From positions 1,426,001 through 1,490,000 of the forward strand of contig OY751487.1 in assembly GCA_963565915.1 (NCBI GenBank): DNA of 64,000 nt, read 5' to 3'. The stretch's first letter is position 1. The number at the start of each line of letters is the position of its first letter. A program made the position numbers and the translations under genes. This document shows positions 31,366-43,065 of the stretch, one piece after another. The notes below the pieces were generated by a model that ran no database searches, was not told the DNA's origin, and saw only the letters and a list, made by a program, of their open reading frames with translations. The stretch is from Entoloma clypeatum. Its lineage: Eukaryota > Basidiomycota > Agaricomycetes > Agaricales > Entolomataceae.

Positions 31366-31554
31366 CGGAACATTCGGAGTACGGAGAGTAGCAAATGAAA
31401 AGTGAACAACATATGTCTACTTGTAAGTATGGTTGAGATGTTACGTAGTAGAAGTATAATCAAATATAAATAGAATGTTGTTGGAGCGGATGTCGGAGCG
31501 GATGAATCGTCAGAGTCGTCGGATAAGTCAGATGTGAATCGTATGGTTATGACA
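31366..31554 (-). repeat. Gypsy B' 3' LTR, cut by assembly gap
   Basis: On the minus strand it starts TGTCATAACCATACG at 31554 and runs into the gap after CGAATGTTCCG. A purine-rich tract (AAGAGGGAAATAC) precedes it, matching B1. Confidence 0.85.
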
Positions 31555-31686
31555 GTATTTCCCTCTTAGGGGCCGAACCCTGAGGCCCAGATGAGGTAAT
31601 CCACATGACTGTTGGTTGAAAAGCTCTGCACGTGATTTTTCTCTCTTGTCACCCAACCACAACATCTATCCCGTCGCCTATCCGCT

Positions 31687-32636
31687 ATGTCCGCTGAAAA
31701 CTCACCCCTCGCCGCTCTTCGTGCTGAAAGGGAGCACCAGAAGAAGGTTACCGAAGAGTTGGAGAGGAAGCTGCAGAAGGCAGAGGAGCACGTGAAGGAA
31801 GATGCAGAGCGCGCGGAGGCAAAAAGGGCGGTGAAAGAGCAGAGACGAGCAGAGAGGAAGGCAGAGAAAACAAAGGCGAAGGAACTGGTTGCGGGTGCGG
31901 ATTTGGATGCGGCGAATGCAGAGGTGAAGAAGGTCCGGCTGCAGGGGGTTTTCAAGGATATGCCTTGGGGGACATGTGTTTTTGGCCATCGGAGTGAGTC
32001 TTTTCTATTTCTTTATATGCTTCGTTATTAACTTGTTCTTTAGGAATGACAACACTTCATTGTGCTGGCGGTGCCAGCGTTTTAAACAAAGCTGCAGAAT
32101 GGGAGCGGAAGCGGAGTCGGAGGTGAAGCAGAGGATGACCAAGGCGGTGAGGGTCGGAAAGGCTAAGGTGGCAGGTGGTGCGATGAAGAACACGAAGGCG
32201 GGATTGTCCAAGGGAGAGGGGACCGCGGAGGGATTGTGGATAGCCGCAGCATTGGAGGAGCCGGAGTTCATGCCAGAGGGGTTTGGTCCACCAGAGGTGG
32301 TCATAGGCACGGAGGTGGTGAGAGGGCTTAGGAGTATGATCAGGGAGATGCGGCTGATAAAGGCGGAGTTGAAGGAACTGTGGGAAATCAAGGAGCTTCT
32401 GACGGTTATCGCGTGGAGGGAGGATTTGGAGGCTTCGGAGGAGGGATCTGATGAGGGCGAGGATGCGGAGGAGTATGATAGGGTATTGGAGGAGTTGAGA
32501 AAGGAGGTAGAAGAAGAAGAAGAAAAAAGAAGAAGAAATGAAGAAGCGGAAGCAGATGGAGGAAGCGGATGCGGAATCCGGATCAGAGTGGAATGAGGAG
32601 ACGGAGGGGGTTTCTAACAAAAAACAGCGAAAGTAG
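31687..32636 (+). CDS. Antisense spliced accessory gene of Gypsy B, B' copy
   Basis: Transcribed opposite to pol, starting 133 nt beyond the LTR. Exon 1 (31687-31993) encodes about 102 residues, mostly a charged coiled coil (LAALRAEREHQKKVTEELER and onward), ending DMPWGTCVFGHR. A 50-nt intron with GTGAGT donor and TTTAG acceptor (31994-32043) follows. Exon 2 gives a Cys-containing stretch ending QRFKQSC, a basic GKAKVAGGAMKNTKAG segment, helices (RSMIREMRLIKAELKELWEI) and an acidic tail ending KKQRK. To keep one frame, this copy needs one extra T near 32073 (present in B1), and it has a Glu-run indel near 32525, so it too is probably broken. The family is unrecognised. Presence in both copies, a consensus intron and coding-like composition argue it was a real gene; nucleic-acid binding is a guess from charge and Cys spacing. 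Confidence 0.6.
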
Positions 32637-32680
32637 TTTTTTGTTAGTATAAAATTTTAATAGATTTTCTTTTCTTCTTG

Positions 32681-35600
32681 TTACAAGCGCGATAAGGGGC
32701 CTGGCTTAGTTGGTTGAGTGGAGTGGAAGTCCGCTACCGTATCCGCTGCATGTTCAAGCTTGGATGCGGGTAACCAAGAAAACTCTTCACTGGTGTCTTC
32801 ATAACCTAACCAGCGGACGAGGTAAAGGAGTTTGCATCGTCGTCTTTTATTGATCTTTGAGTTGATGATTTCTGCAATTTCGTATTCGGTTTCTCCTTCG
32901 ATCTCGAGCAGAGGCGGAGGAGATTGTATCCGATTTGGAATCTCGTTAGGAGTTGCTGGTTTGAGCATAGATATGTGGAAGACGGGGTGTATAGCACGCA
33001 TAGTGTCGGGTAGACGTAGTGTAAAGGAGTGCGTGCCGGGTTGGGCTATGATTTCAAATGGGCCAGCATATTTGTTGGATAACTTTTGGGTGGGTCATGT
33101 GGTGCAGAAGAACTTGGCTTTAACAAAGACTTCTTGTCTGATGCAGAGCGGAGGAGGCGGAGAACGTCGGATGTCCGCAGGGCCTTGATAACGTTGTTGT
33201 GCCTCTGCGACAGCAGTCTTTAGTTCTTGATGTAATTCATCTAAGTTGACAATGTATTGTTGAGCTTTATTGGATGCTAGATCACGTTCCGGATGGAGTG
33301 TAATGTCGGGATGATAACCTTTGTTGGCGAAGAATGGTGATACACCAGTAGTGGCACTCGGAGTGTTGTTGTAAGCGAACTCCGCAAGCAGAAGCAAAGC
33401 GGACCAGTTGTCTTGCTGGTAGTTGCAGAAGATGCGGAGATATTGTTCGAGTGTTTGGTTGGTGCGTTCGGTTTGACCATCGCCTTCAGGGTGATATCCA
33501 GAAGTGAAGTGAAGTCTCATGTTGAGGGCTTTTGCAAGAGAGCGGAAAAAGCGGGAGACGAATTCAGGTCCGCGATCGGATGTGACATTTTGCGGAACTC
33601 CGTGCTTGGAAAAGATGTGAAGCACGAAAAGGTTTGCTAGGTCTTCGGATGTGCAATTAATGGTGGTAGGAATGAAGATGCCTTGTTTAGTGAGGCGGTC
33701 TACAATGACCAAAATCACATCGGAGCCAGCAGATGTCGGAAGGGGTTCAATGAAGTCCATGGAAATAGAATGCCAGGGACGTTCAGGAATAGGGAGTTGT
33801 TTAAGCAGACCGTAGGGTTTATGACATTGGGGTTTGGCATGCATACAAGTGGTACATGACTTGCAATACTTTTTGACGAAGTCGCGCATTCCAGGCCAAG
33901 TGTATTCTCGTTGGATAAGACTAATAGTCTTATTCTGACCAGGGTGTCCAGCGAGGATATGGTTGTGCTTATTGCAGAGGATGCGGAGACGGAGGTCGGA
34001 TGAGTCGGGAACGTAGATATGTCCATTGTGGAGTAGATAACCTGCTTCATTCATGATCCAGCGTGGATTAGGATTGTCGAGAAAAGAGGTGTAAATGGGA
34101 TTGGTCGGAAGAGCAGAGAGGATGTCAGAGCAGAGCAGATCCGTATCCACGATGATTGTGGCACGGAGGATGGGCGTATATAACTCTGCTGCGTGAAGTG
34201 AAGTGGTGAGCTGTTCTTGTGTGAAGATGGGTTTGAAGTTGCTTGGATTGATGGACAAATAGTCGCTATTTCCCTCTTTAGGGTAGACGTCCCATCGTCT
34301 ACTTAAAAGATCGTGCTTTGTACCTAAACAGCCAGGGCGGAAGTGGATGACGAGATTGAACTGGCAGAGGTATTCGGACCAACAAGCTTGTCGACGTGAT
34401 AAAACCTTGGTAGTAGAAAAGTACTCAAGATTTTTGTGGTCCGTTATGACATCGATCAGAGTAGCGGAGCCTTCAAGGTAGTGACACCAAATCTTGAATG
34501 CATCGTGGATCACTAATAGTTCTTTGTCATGGGTGTCATAGTTTAACTCGGGAGGTGTAAAGGTGTGGGAGTGGAAAGCAACCGGATGGATTTCATTGTC
34601 AGAGATGCGGATGGAGAGGATCACACCCAAAGCGTAGTTGGAGGCATCGGTTTTGACAATAATAGGGCTGTCGGGAATCCAATGCGTAAGAACAGGTGCC
34701 ATGGTAAAGGCTTTCTTCAAAGTTTTGAAAGATTCGCGAGTGGAGTCAGAGAAGTGCCATTGTGTGTTTTTTCAGGTGAGTCGAGTGAGCGGAACAGTGA
34801 TTTCGGAGTAGTAAGGAATGAATTGATGATAAAAATTGGCAAAACCTAGGAAAGATTGAATATCTTTGACCTTCCTTGGTTCAGGCCAATCTTGAATAAT
34901 TTTGACTTTCTTATCCAACATGTGGAGGCCTGTCAGAGAGAGGATAAAGCCAAGGTATTCAACAGTATCCGTAGAAAACTCGCATTTGTCTGCGCATGCA
35001 TATAAGCCATGTTGTCGGAGATGTTGGAGGACTTCGCGGACATGCTTCCGATGCTTGGAGCCATATAAACACTGGCTTTTCCAGCAGTCTGGAGAAGGTC
35101 GGATATGAGTGGAAGCGGATATCGGTCCTTCTTTGAGATTTTGTTAAGACCACGGAAATTGATGCAAAGACGAAGGGAGCCATCCTTTTTACGAACGAAA
35201 AGGACGGAAGCACCGTGCGGAGAGGAAGAGGGTCGGATGAATCCAATGGTGAGATGTTCATCAATGAATTCACGGAGGGCATTGAGTTCGGTTTGTGAAA
35301 GGGAGTAGATCGGACCGAACGGAGGAGCAGAACCCTCTTTGAGTTCGATCTTGAGGTCGTAGGGACAGTGTGGTGGAAGAGTGTCTGCTTTTCCTTTACT
35401 GAAGACGTCAGCATAGTCATGGTATTCCTCGGGTACGTTTGTCAAGTCGGGGGTGTCGGAAGCGGATGTGGAGTGAGCAGAAACGGAGGGAGTCGAAAGG
35501 TGAAGTCGAAAGGATTGTGTACCAGGCAATTTGCATGCCCTCATAAATGCGGCTGCATTAATGAGTGAAATCTGCGGAGGTACGATCGGAGGTTCCAGAG

Positions 35601-35892
35601 GAGGAAGCGTAGTTGTCCTACCTTGGGAGGAGGTCGACGTCGATGTCGGAAACGGCTCTTTTTGCATCTGTGGACGGAAAGTGATACTTCCCAATACCCA
35701 GTCAATCATAGGATTGTGGCGGGTGAGCCAGTTGTATCCAAGAACCACGGAAGAAGCGGAGTCATGCGGAGCAACATAAAAATCCTGTTCAAAAGATTCA
35801 CCTGAAGGAAAACATATAGGTATTGTTACAACTTGAGTGATAAACGTGTTAGAAGAACCATCAAAAAGCTTTAGTTCTAAAGGCGGAATAGC
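32681..35892 (-). pseudogene. pol: Gypsy B' Pol, 3' portion, inactivated
   Basis: Mirror image of B1 pol from the protease/RT linker to the chromodomain, with the same RT deletion (near 35065) and the same TGA codons (about 34774 and 33097). The conceptual segments at 34933-35748, 33095-34720 and 32681-33001 equal those of B1 residue for residue. The piece ends at 35892 (GGCGGAATAGC), where the LINE begins; the protease start resumes at 42654. Confidence 0.9.
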
Positions 35893-36470
35893 ACAACGCT
35901 TCTTGATCTGCTACCACCATGTGCACAGCCACTAGTGGAGCCAACACCTCGCTTTATCGCCACATTGCGCGACATCCAGCACTCTGATTGGTATCAAAAC
36001 ACTCTCCAGGCCTCCTCCCTGTCATCGTTTATACAATGGCATCGAGATCCAGAGGTCGGGGGGGTCAGGGGGGGACACCTGCTCCCTCTCGTGCTCCAAC
36101 CCCCAGCCTTTCACAACAGGACAAATCCATGTGGAGTGAACTCCCCCAGGAGCCATCCGCTCTCTCTAGCATGATCAACTGGCGCTACAAAACCTCCGCT
36201 GAACATAATGCTTGCTCCCAAGCTGAAGCTCGTGCTCGCACTCTGCCATCCACAAGTGTGTCCCCTCAAGTCCGAAAGAAGGCCCGACAGGGGTCGAGCC
36301 CCGGCTCCCCCTCTCCCTCTCCTTCTCCTCTGTTCTCTCTCGAGCGAGTTACCGCCCTCTTGCCCCTCCTAGGATCCGTGGTTGAATGCCTGGATCAATT
36401 TCTTCAGAATAACTCCTCTGGCGCTGGGGCGGTTTCCAACAGTGTCGACATTGAAGTGGCCACCCAGGTC

Positions 36471-39400
36471 TAGTGCTGTGCATGGCCCGGCCTGAGGCTG
36501 TGAGCCAGGCCAAGCCAAGCCAGGCCAAAATGGCAGCTTCATGACGGCTTTGGCCTGGCCTGGGATCTTGAAAAGCCAAAGCCAGGCCATGAAGCCGCGG
36601 CTTTCGAGAGCAGAGGGAACATTTATTTGTGGCTGAGTTATTAAAAACATGCATCATCAAACTTTAATTTATCAACGTTGCATCGAAACACCCGCCATCG
36701 TTCTCTGTCATTTTTCATCTTCGTCGCCATCGCCCGTCTTTATGGCTCCTCGTTCACCTATCCGCACCTCCCTCTCGACCTTCTTTTTTGCTCAAGTACA
36801 TGTACAATGTAACCCTTTGTGGCTCATCCTTCAACTATTTATGATGACAATTTGCCTGACACTCGCTCACCATTTTTGCCTCAACTTGCGCTGTTCGTTC
36901 TCCTCTCTCTTCTGTGCCCAATATGTCCACTCCCGAAACCGTTAAACAACTTGTCAAGGGGATCAGTGCTCTCTCAAGCTCTTTGTCAGATGCTGTACCA
37001 AAGGGATCGAAAGATGATAAAATCTGGTCGGTTATGAATACAAAGGAAGGTGATACTCCGCATGAAACCTTCAACCGCCGGTTTGATGCATTGTTTGGGG
37101 AGGATTGTCGTGATCCTGGCAGCCGCCTTCACCATATTCGCCAGGGCAAACTCGGGATGGGTCTCGTCATATCTTACCTTTCGAAACTCAACTGGACCAA
37201 AGATTTTCCCTTGGATCTCGTGGAGCTCAAGTTGCAACGCCTGGTGGATGGGCTGAAACATCTTCAGTGAGTACCCAAATGATCGTTATCCATTTTTACT
37301 GATGGATTGTTAGACGAGCGGACATATCTCGCCCAGCACGAACCGTCAACCCCACCGTGAAGCTCAAGGACACTGCCAACACCGAGGCCCCTCAACTTTC
37401 CTTTCAGCGCAAAGCTGTCCAGGATTTCCACTCCCGACAAGCCGACCAGAACGACGCTCCTGCATCTTCAACGCCGGATGCTAATCCACGTGCACCCTCC
37501 TCAGTCAATGTGGGGTTAGCTCCCCAAAACAAGCATAGCAACTCGTCCGTCAACAACGACGATACTGAAGACAAAGCGGTTGACCAGCCAGTGCCACATA
37601 TGTCTTGTTTGTGTCCAACAACTACTTTCTCATCTGCAAGTACGTTCTTTACAGCAAAAAAGAAGCGTGCAACGGCAACTATGTCGCAGGCAAAGAGCAA
37701 GTGTGCGACATCAGTAACAGTTGAAATGGTTGATGATGTGGACATGACGGGCGCTGAGGAGAATTTACAGGCTAAGGGTATGGTCTTTCCAATCATGAAA
37801 GAGCATCCGCGCAAACTCAAACACTTATTTAGGTAAGAAGAAAAGTGCAACCCTTGGCAATCCGCAAGTGACCGATGCCGACGGCCTACTCGCCGACGTG
37901 GATGTCCAGTTGATAGACGACAATCCATCTACACATGAAGATAAGCGACAAGATGTTGATTATTTCTTTCGTCCTGCTGTTGTCAAAGAGGTGAATGGAA
38001 GGTCAAAAAAGTATCATACATGCAAACTATGCCCGTGAGTTCTTGCATCGCAAATCTGTCACATATATTGATGAGATGTACAGGGCCAACAAGAGTCTCG
38101 TCGATGAGGTCACAATGTTGCGACGCCACCTTGAAGCGAGCCATGCAGTATGTGATCTTTTTCAGGTTTTCCTCAATTTCTGGAATTTCTCCCGTTAATT
38201 TTCTCCCATTCAGGGCAAATACCGCAGCTGGGCAAAAGGTGCCAACTTTGTGTCGAAGCTGCCTGGGGACATCAAAAAGCGGAAGGCAGCTGCGGAAGAG
38301 GCAACACGCACGTTGGATCGTGACCTCAGAGAGAAGAAGCTTTCTGAGCGGGTCATCCCTTACTCGGACAAACTGTTCCGCCAAGCAGCAATAGAGTGGC
38401 TCGTGGCGACGGATCAGGTAAGGAATTTATTTTTTCAACTAATTCTCTGATTACATTGTCTTTCTTCATAGCCGATCCAAGCCCTTGAACATTCTAAGTT
38501 CAAGGAGATGATTGACGTTTCTTCTCGTGCGACAAATGGGGTGAAGATTCCAGGTCGGAAGGCAACCCGGGCGGAAATCATGCGTATGTTCAAGAAACAT
38601 CTTACAACATTGAAATCCCGGCTCAATGTATGTATTCTCTTGCACTTTTGTTCATTTCTCATCGTTTCACAGGGTCCTGCAGTTCAAGGCGAAGTTAGCT
38701 TGACATGTGACGCATGGCAGGCAGGCAACACAGATGGCTACTTTGCGGTCACGGCGCGCTGGATCGAGGAGCTGACCCCTGGCAAATGGGAACTCGAGAA
38801 TGCTCTGATTGGTTTCACGCGTCTCAACAATGCACACAACGGTGAACGGCTCGGTCAAGCTCTATTCAAGATTGTCAGACGTGTCGGAATTGAGGATAAG
38901 GTGAGTGTATCATTGCTATCATACTCCCATCATGCTTATCCTCGAACACGAAGGTTGGCCACGTCACGTGCGATAACGCGAGCAACAATCCAACGATGAT
39001 GAAGGAATTTGCTGCACGACTGAAGACCGCTACAGGCAGGAAGTACAACTGGAGGAAGAGAAAGATCAAGTATGCTGGTCCATGAGCTTACTGAGTTCAG
39101 TTACTCACGGGAAACAGCTGTCTCGCACATGTCATCAATCTGGCAACGCAAATGCTCATCTCAACATACAGCAAGTCGCCCATTTCGATCCAAAGCAGCC
39201 AGATGCACATATACCGACATCCCGCGATGAGGTGGGGCTGGTAAGGGCAATTGTAGTCAAGGTAGGTATCGATACTTAGCTATTAATGCCGCTTACCTCT
39301 TATCAGGAACGCTCCTCATTGAAGCGAAAAGAAATGTGGAGAACCATTCAGATTAAGGTAAATAATGGGCCTGTACTTCAACTTATACTCAATATGAAGG

Positions 39401-40947
39401 TGCGGTGGTCATCAACATATTTGATGCTTGATTGCGCAGAAAGAAAAAAGAATGTGCGTAACTAGTTCCAAATGAAGATTCATATTCATAACTTCTTTCA
39501 CACAGTGCATTGATGCCTTTGTTGACGAACTTCGTTGGGAAGAACCTGACTCTGCAAAACGGGACAAGATACGTGAACTGAGGCTTACAAGCGAGGAGTG
39601 GGCACGGGTAAACATCTTTCTTGGTTTGCTAAGTGTATGTCTACCCGTTTCGTGTACAAAACAAGGTCTGATGTGTTTTAGCATGCCGATAATGCTCAAC
39701 AGGCATTTTCGTCTGATAATGTCCTGACTCTGCACTATGCAATTCCTGCACTGGAAGCCCTTCACCGAGCATGGTCTAGTCGAGCTGGCCGTTCCAAATT
39801 TCAGCCGTTTGCCCCCGCCCTTCATGCTGCATGCGAGAAGATCGATGAGTACTATGAGAAGACAAGTGAATCTCCTGCGTACATCATGTCAATGAGTACG
39901 AGTGGTTATCTCCTATCCTGCACCCTTGACGTTGCTGATATATCTCTAGTTCTTAACCCAAAGGAGAAAATGGGATATTTCAAGAAGCACTGGTCAGCCG
40001 AGCTCCAGGAAGAAGTCCTGGAATGCATCGAGGAGGAGGTATGTCTAAGTTCCTGTCTTCCATTGCAGGAGCTAATTGCTCTTAGTTCAAAGAGCGGTGG
40101 CTATGATTCCGTAGCGGCCCCATGACAACCCCATCGGTACCATCAACAAAGAGCAAGGGATTGCATGCTCTGCTTCGAGAACTTAGTGATGATGAAGAAG
40201 ACATGGCGGCGGATACAGGGGTGGATGTACCTGATGATCCTCAACGGCCATGGCTTCGCGACTACCATGCCTATATGAATGTTCCTGAGCAAGTGCCGGA
40301 AGGCTGGACAGCAATCCAGTGGTGGGGCGTAAGTATTTCGAACTGAATACTCTGACCAGTGCCTAACAAGTTCTCGTAGTTCAATGCACAGCGCTATCAT
40401 CCTGTATGGGGTTCGCTCGCACGCGACTATCTTGCGATTATGTCGTCATCAGTCTCAAGCGAGCGTGCGTTTTCGCAAGGGGGGATCACGATATCAAAGC
40501 GCCGCAGTTGTCTCAAGGGTGACATCGTGGAGGCCCTCCAGAGCATCAAATGTGCAATCCGACGTGACTTGCTCTTTCGAGAACCTGCACCGTCGTCGAC
40601 ATTGGAATTGGAGGAAGGTGACGAAGAGTTAGCGGACGTGACTGAAGGGGATTCAAGGGACCCTGAGGAGGAGTCAGATGTTGAGGGGTTTTCCTGGGAT
40701 GAGCTACTGATTGAGGATGAAGACGGGGAGACTATGGATTGGTCTGAGTAGCATAGTAGATTCCGTTGGTGCACATGCACGAAAAAAATCATGATTTACA
40801 TAGAAAAGCCATGGCCTAGGCCGGGCCAAGCCAAAGCCAAGCTGTGTTTGACAGCTTTGGCCTGGCCTGGCATTTGCGAAAGCCAAAGCTGCCTCAGGCC
40901 AAGCCAAAGCCGGGGCTTTCAGGCCAAGCTGGGCCGGAACAGCACTA
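36471..40947 (+). mobile_element. hAT DNA transposon, nearly intact
   Basis: The element is 4477 bp with inverted ends TAGTGCTGT and ACAGCACTA and an exact 8-bp duplication, CCCAGGTC, at 36463-36470 and 40948-40955. Subterminal GGCCTGGCC/GGCCAAGCC words cluster within about 130 nt of each end, as expected for transposase binding sites. A multi-exon transposase occupies the interior. It sits in the LINE ORF1 and is the innermost layer of that nest. Confidence 0.95.
36923..40751 (+). CDS. hAT transposase with many short introns
   Basis: From ATG 36923 the gene can be read through about fourteen exons with consensus fungal introns: for example 37267-37313, 37778-37832, a GTGAGT donor at about 38035, and a GTAAGT donor at about 40329. 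In order: a variable N-terminal region, a BED-type zinc finger (CKLC in exon 3, and RRHLEASH in exon 4), the catalytic core with TCDAW (about 38702) and VTCDNASNN (about 38955), a central helical insertion, and the C-terminal hAT dimerisation domain (YHPVWGSLARDYLAIMSSSV then SSERAFSQGG), ending in an acidic tail. One in-frame TGA at 40104-40106 is unresolved: a real stop, a CpG change or an intron edge I misplaced. Otherwise no damage is seen, so recent activity is plausible. It cuts and pastes elements with TAGTG ends. Confidence 0.82.
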
Positions 40948-42357
40948 CCCAGGTCTTTGGCTATCTGGTAGAGTGGGTGAGTAAACCCGAGACTTTCCAA
41001 CATTTTTGTGACAATCCAGGTGCAAAGGACCTTTTTGGTCCTGTCTACCAACACATGGCGATGAAGTTTAACGACATCGGCCTTTACACTCCGGCGGAAG
41101 CTGTGGCTGCTTTGCCTCCCCCTCCCCCTCCTCTGACATGTTGGCCCCCCCGACCCCCTCCTCCTCGACCTCCTCCCCCCACTGCCCCTGCGGCGGCGCC
41201 GGTTAATCCGGCTGCTGGTGGACGTGGAACCCCCTGGACCGAACCGTGCCCCTGCTGGCCCCCCTCGCCCTCCCCCCTCCGGTTGCAAGAGGCTGCCTCG
41301 TGCTGCTCAGGCACCTAGTGGCCCCCCGCCTCCTCCTCCCCCTGTGAACCCCCAACCTGGGTGGAACACACCTCCTGTTGCTAGGCATCGCCCTTACAAC
41401 ATGTCCAATGGCCCCTCACGCCGCTCCATTGTTGTTGTTGTGGATGCAAAGGATACTATGATAGACCTTCTCCCACTGGCCACACACATCTCTCGCCATG
41501 TCGACTCATTCCAGAGCTCAATCATGGTCGAATCCTTCCGCCTGGCTTACGGTGGGCTCTGCCTCACCACAACCAGCATCCCTTCCCCCTCCGACCTCTC
41601 CAGGTTGGAAACCTTTGTATGCTCCGTTGTTCCCGAAGGATCCACAGTCCGATGCAAGGTGCCTTCATCCCGCTCATTCTGTAAACTTGTAGGTGTCCCA
41701 TTTTACTGCGGTGACAGACCTATCACCTCCAAGGACGCTGAAAGTGCCCTCCACTCTTCTGTCTTCAAAGACAGCATCCGCCTTGCGGCTCCACCCCAGA
41801 TCGTTCATGATTCCAGGCGCGCTGACACATGCACCATCTATTTCGACATCTGGGACTCCCAAACTGGCTCCCGGATGAAGACATTCGTCAACCGCTCCCT
41901 AAACTTATGATGGTCTGCTTCTTCTGAATGGCCTCCATGAAGATTGGTATGCCTCTCTGCACCCGCTGCTGTTCGTGGGGACATAACACAAACTTCTGCA
42001 ACTCCACATGCATATTCTGCCCCATTTGTAGGGGTCCTCACCGTGAAGAAAACCATTGCTCTCTTGCCACCTGCTGCAAGGGAGGCCCTGATGCGAACCC
42101 TCCCATTCCTCCCACCACCGAGGGGACTCCTTGTCCTCACAACGCTCATTGCAAGAACTGCAGCAAACCTCACGCTGCCAACTCTCCACGCTGTCAGTTT
42201 CGGCAGCACTGCTTTGACCGGGGCTGGATCATGGCCCAATATTCAAGGGGCGAGCCATCTGGGCTCGACCTCCATGTACATCCCTTGACCGGGGAAACCG
42301 GTACTCGTCGGAAAGCCCCTGCCTCTGGCCGCAGCTGCGATGATGGGGAGGTGTGAA

Positions 42358-42642
42358 CTGGTCATGGGGACGCTTAAAGTCATACTCCTCTCAAGGAGTA
42401 TCCAGCTACATGTATATTGTCTCTCTCTACATATCGTGTTACTTTTGGTGTATGCTCTCCTCTGTATTCCTTTGATTGCATCTTATTGCTGTACCGTCTT
42501 TTCTATTTTTTGGACATTTCTGTGCTAGCCCACACGCACGTTAAAATTCTTTACTGCCAACTTGTAGTAGTAGGTGACTGGACTGCCCTCAGGGTACCGG
42601 TATATAAATTGTTGACACCAAAAAACAAAAAAAAACAAAAAA
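42358..42642 (+). other. LINE 3' untranslated region and A-rich tail
   Basis: About 260 nt of pyrimidine-rich, non-coding sequence follows the ORF1 stop, then an A tract interrupted by two C (42620-42642) and the target duplication. The direct passage from ORF1 to tail is the evidence that ORF2 is absent. Confidence 0.75.
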
Positions 42643-42653
42643 GGTGGAATAGC

Positions 42654-43065
42654 AGAGGTCGGAAGATCATAAGCGGAGGAAAAGTTATTGTCAATAAAAC
42701 AGTGGGTAGATCCTGAATCAATAAGTGCTGGGACAGAATCTGAAGAGAAAAAAGAGGATGAGATATTGATACAGTACATAAAGAGTTCGGATCGGAGAGA
42801 GCGGACACGTTAAGTCGGATGGGAGCGGAGGCACAGAGAGAGTCAACACAGTCCTCAGACTGTGCTTCATGAGGACCACTGGCTATTTTTTTGACTCAAT
42901 CTCCTTATCTTTTTCCTTGGCTTGAGTGCTGACTTGGGCGGCCTTCCCTTTAGCCTTGGAAGCGGAGGAGGTGGACTTGGGACAGTCCTTAACAGCATGT
43001 CCAATGTTACCGCAGAATAAGCAAAGGTTATTATCAAAATGATGTTTGCATTTTTGATACGTCAG
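42654..43065 (-). pseudogene. Gypsy B' fragment: end of gag and start of pol
   Basis: On the minus strand it holds the gag CCHC knuckle (CLFCGNIGHAVKDC), the Lys-rich gag tail and stop near 42882, then the protease start with LIDSGSTHCFID. It joins 55825 upstream (through the GTCAG duplication of Gypsy C) and 35892 downstream (through the LINE duplication). Confidence 0.85.

Larger units (their letters stand above)
36036..42357 (+). pseudogene. LINE ORF1 (nucleic-acid-binding Gag-like protein), interrupted by hAT
   Basis: The first part is 36036-36470; the frame resumes after the duplicated CCCAGGTC at 40956 in the same phase, so removal of the hAT restores it. The order is a Gly/Arg/Ser-rich start (MASRSRGRGG), an Ala/Ser linker, a helical region (PLLGSVVECLDQFL), a proline-rich tract at 41110-41370 where a frameshift near 41230 occurs, a folded region at about 41410-41905 (SIVVVVDAKDTMIDLLPLAT), another shift near 41905, then zinc knuckles: CTRCCSWGHNTNFC, a CPICRGPHREENHC segment and CKNCSKPHAANSPRC (41960-42230). 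Knuckles after an RRM-like fold are typical of ORF1 of fungal Tad-type LINEs. It would coat the LINE RNA. Confidence 0.78.
35893..42642 (+). mobile_element. ORF1-only LINE (half-LINE) inserted in Gypsy B'
   Basis: The insert is flanked by GG(C/T)GGAATAGC at 35882-35892 and 42643-42653, an 11-bp duplication with one later change, and its right end is an A-rich tail (42620-42642) as left by target-primed reverse transcription. Between lie a short 5' leader, a LINE-type ORF1 with zinc knuckles, and only about 260 nt of 3' region: there is no endonuclease or reverse transcriptase. It resembles half-LINE elements that move using the enzymes of a full LINE. A hAT transposon interrupts ORF1. Without the hAT the element is about 2.3 kb. 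Confidence 0.8.

Noticed and set aside
31001..31463. Open frames spanning the N block
   Set aside because: They translate unknown bases; no evidence for coding.
41110..41390. Proline-rich protein on the plus strand and Gly/Arg-rich frames on the minus strand
   Set aside because: The plus frame is the linker of LINE ORF1 with a frameshift; the minus frames are its shadow.
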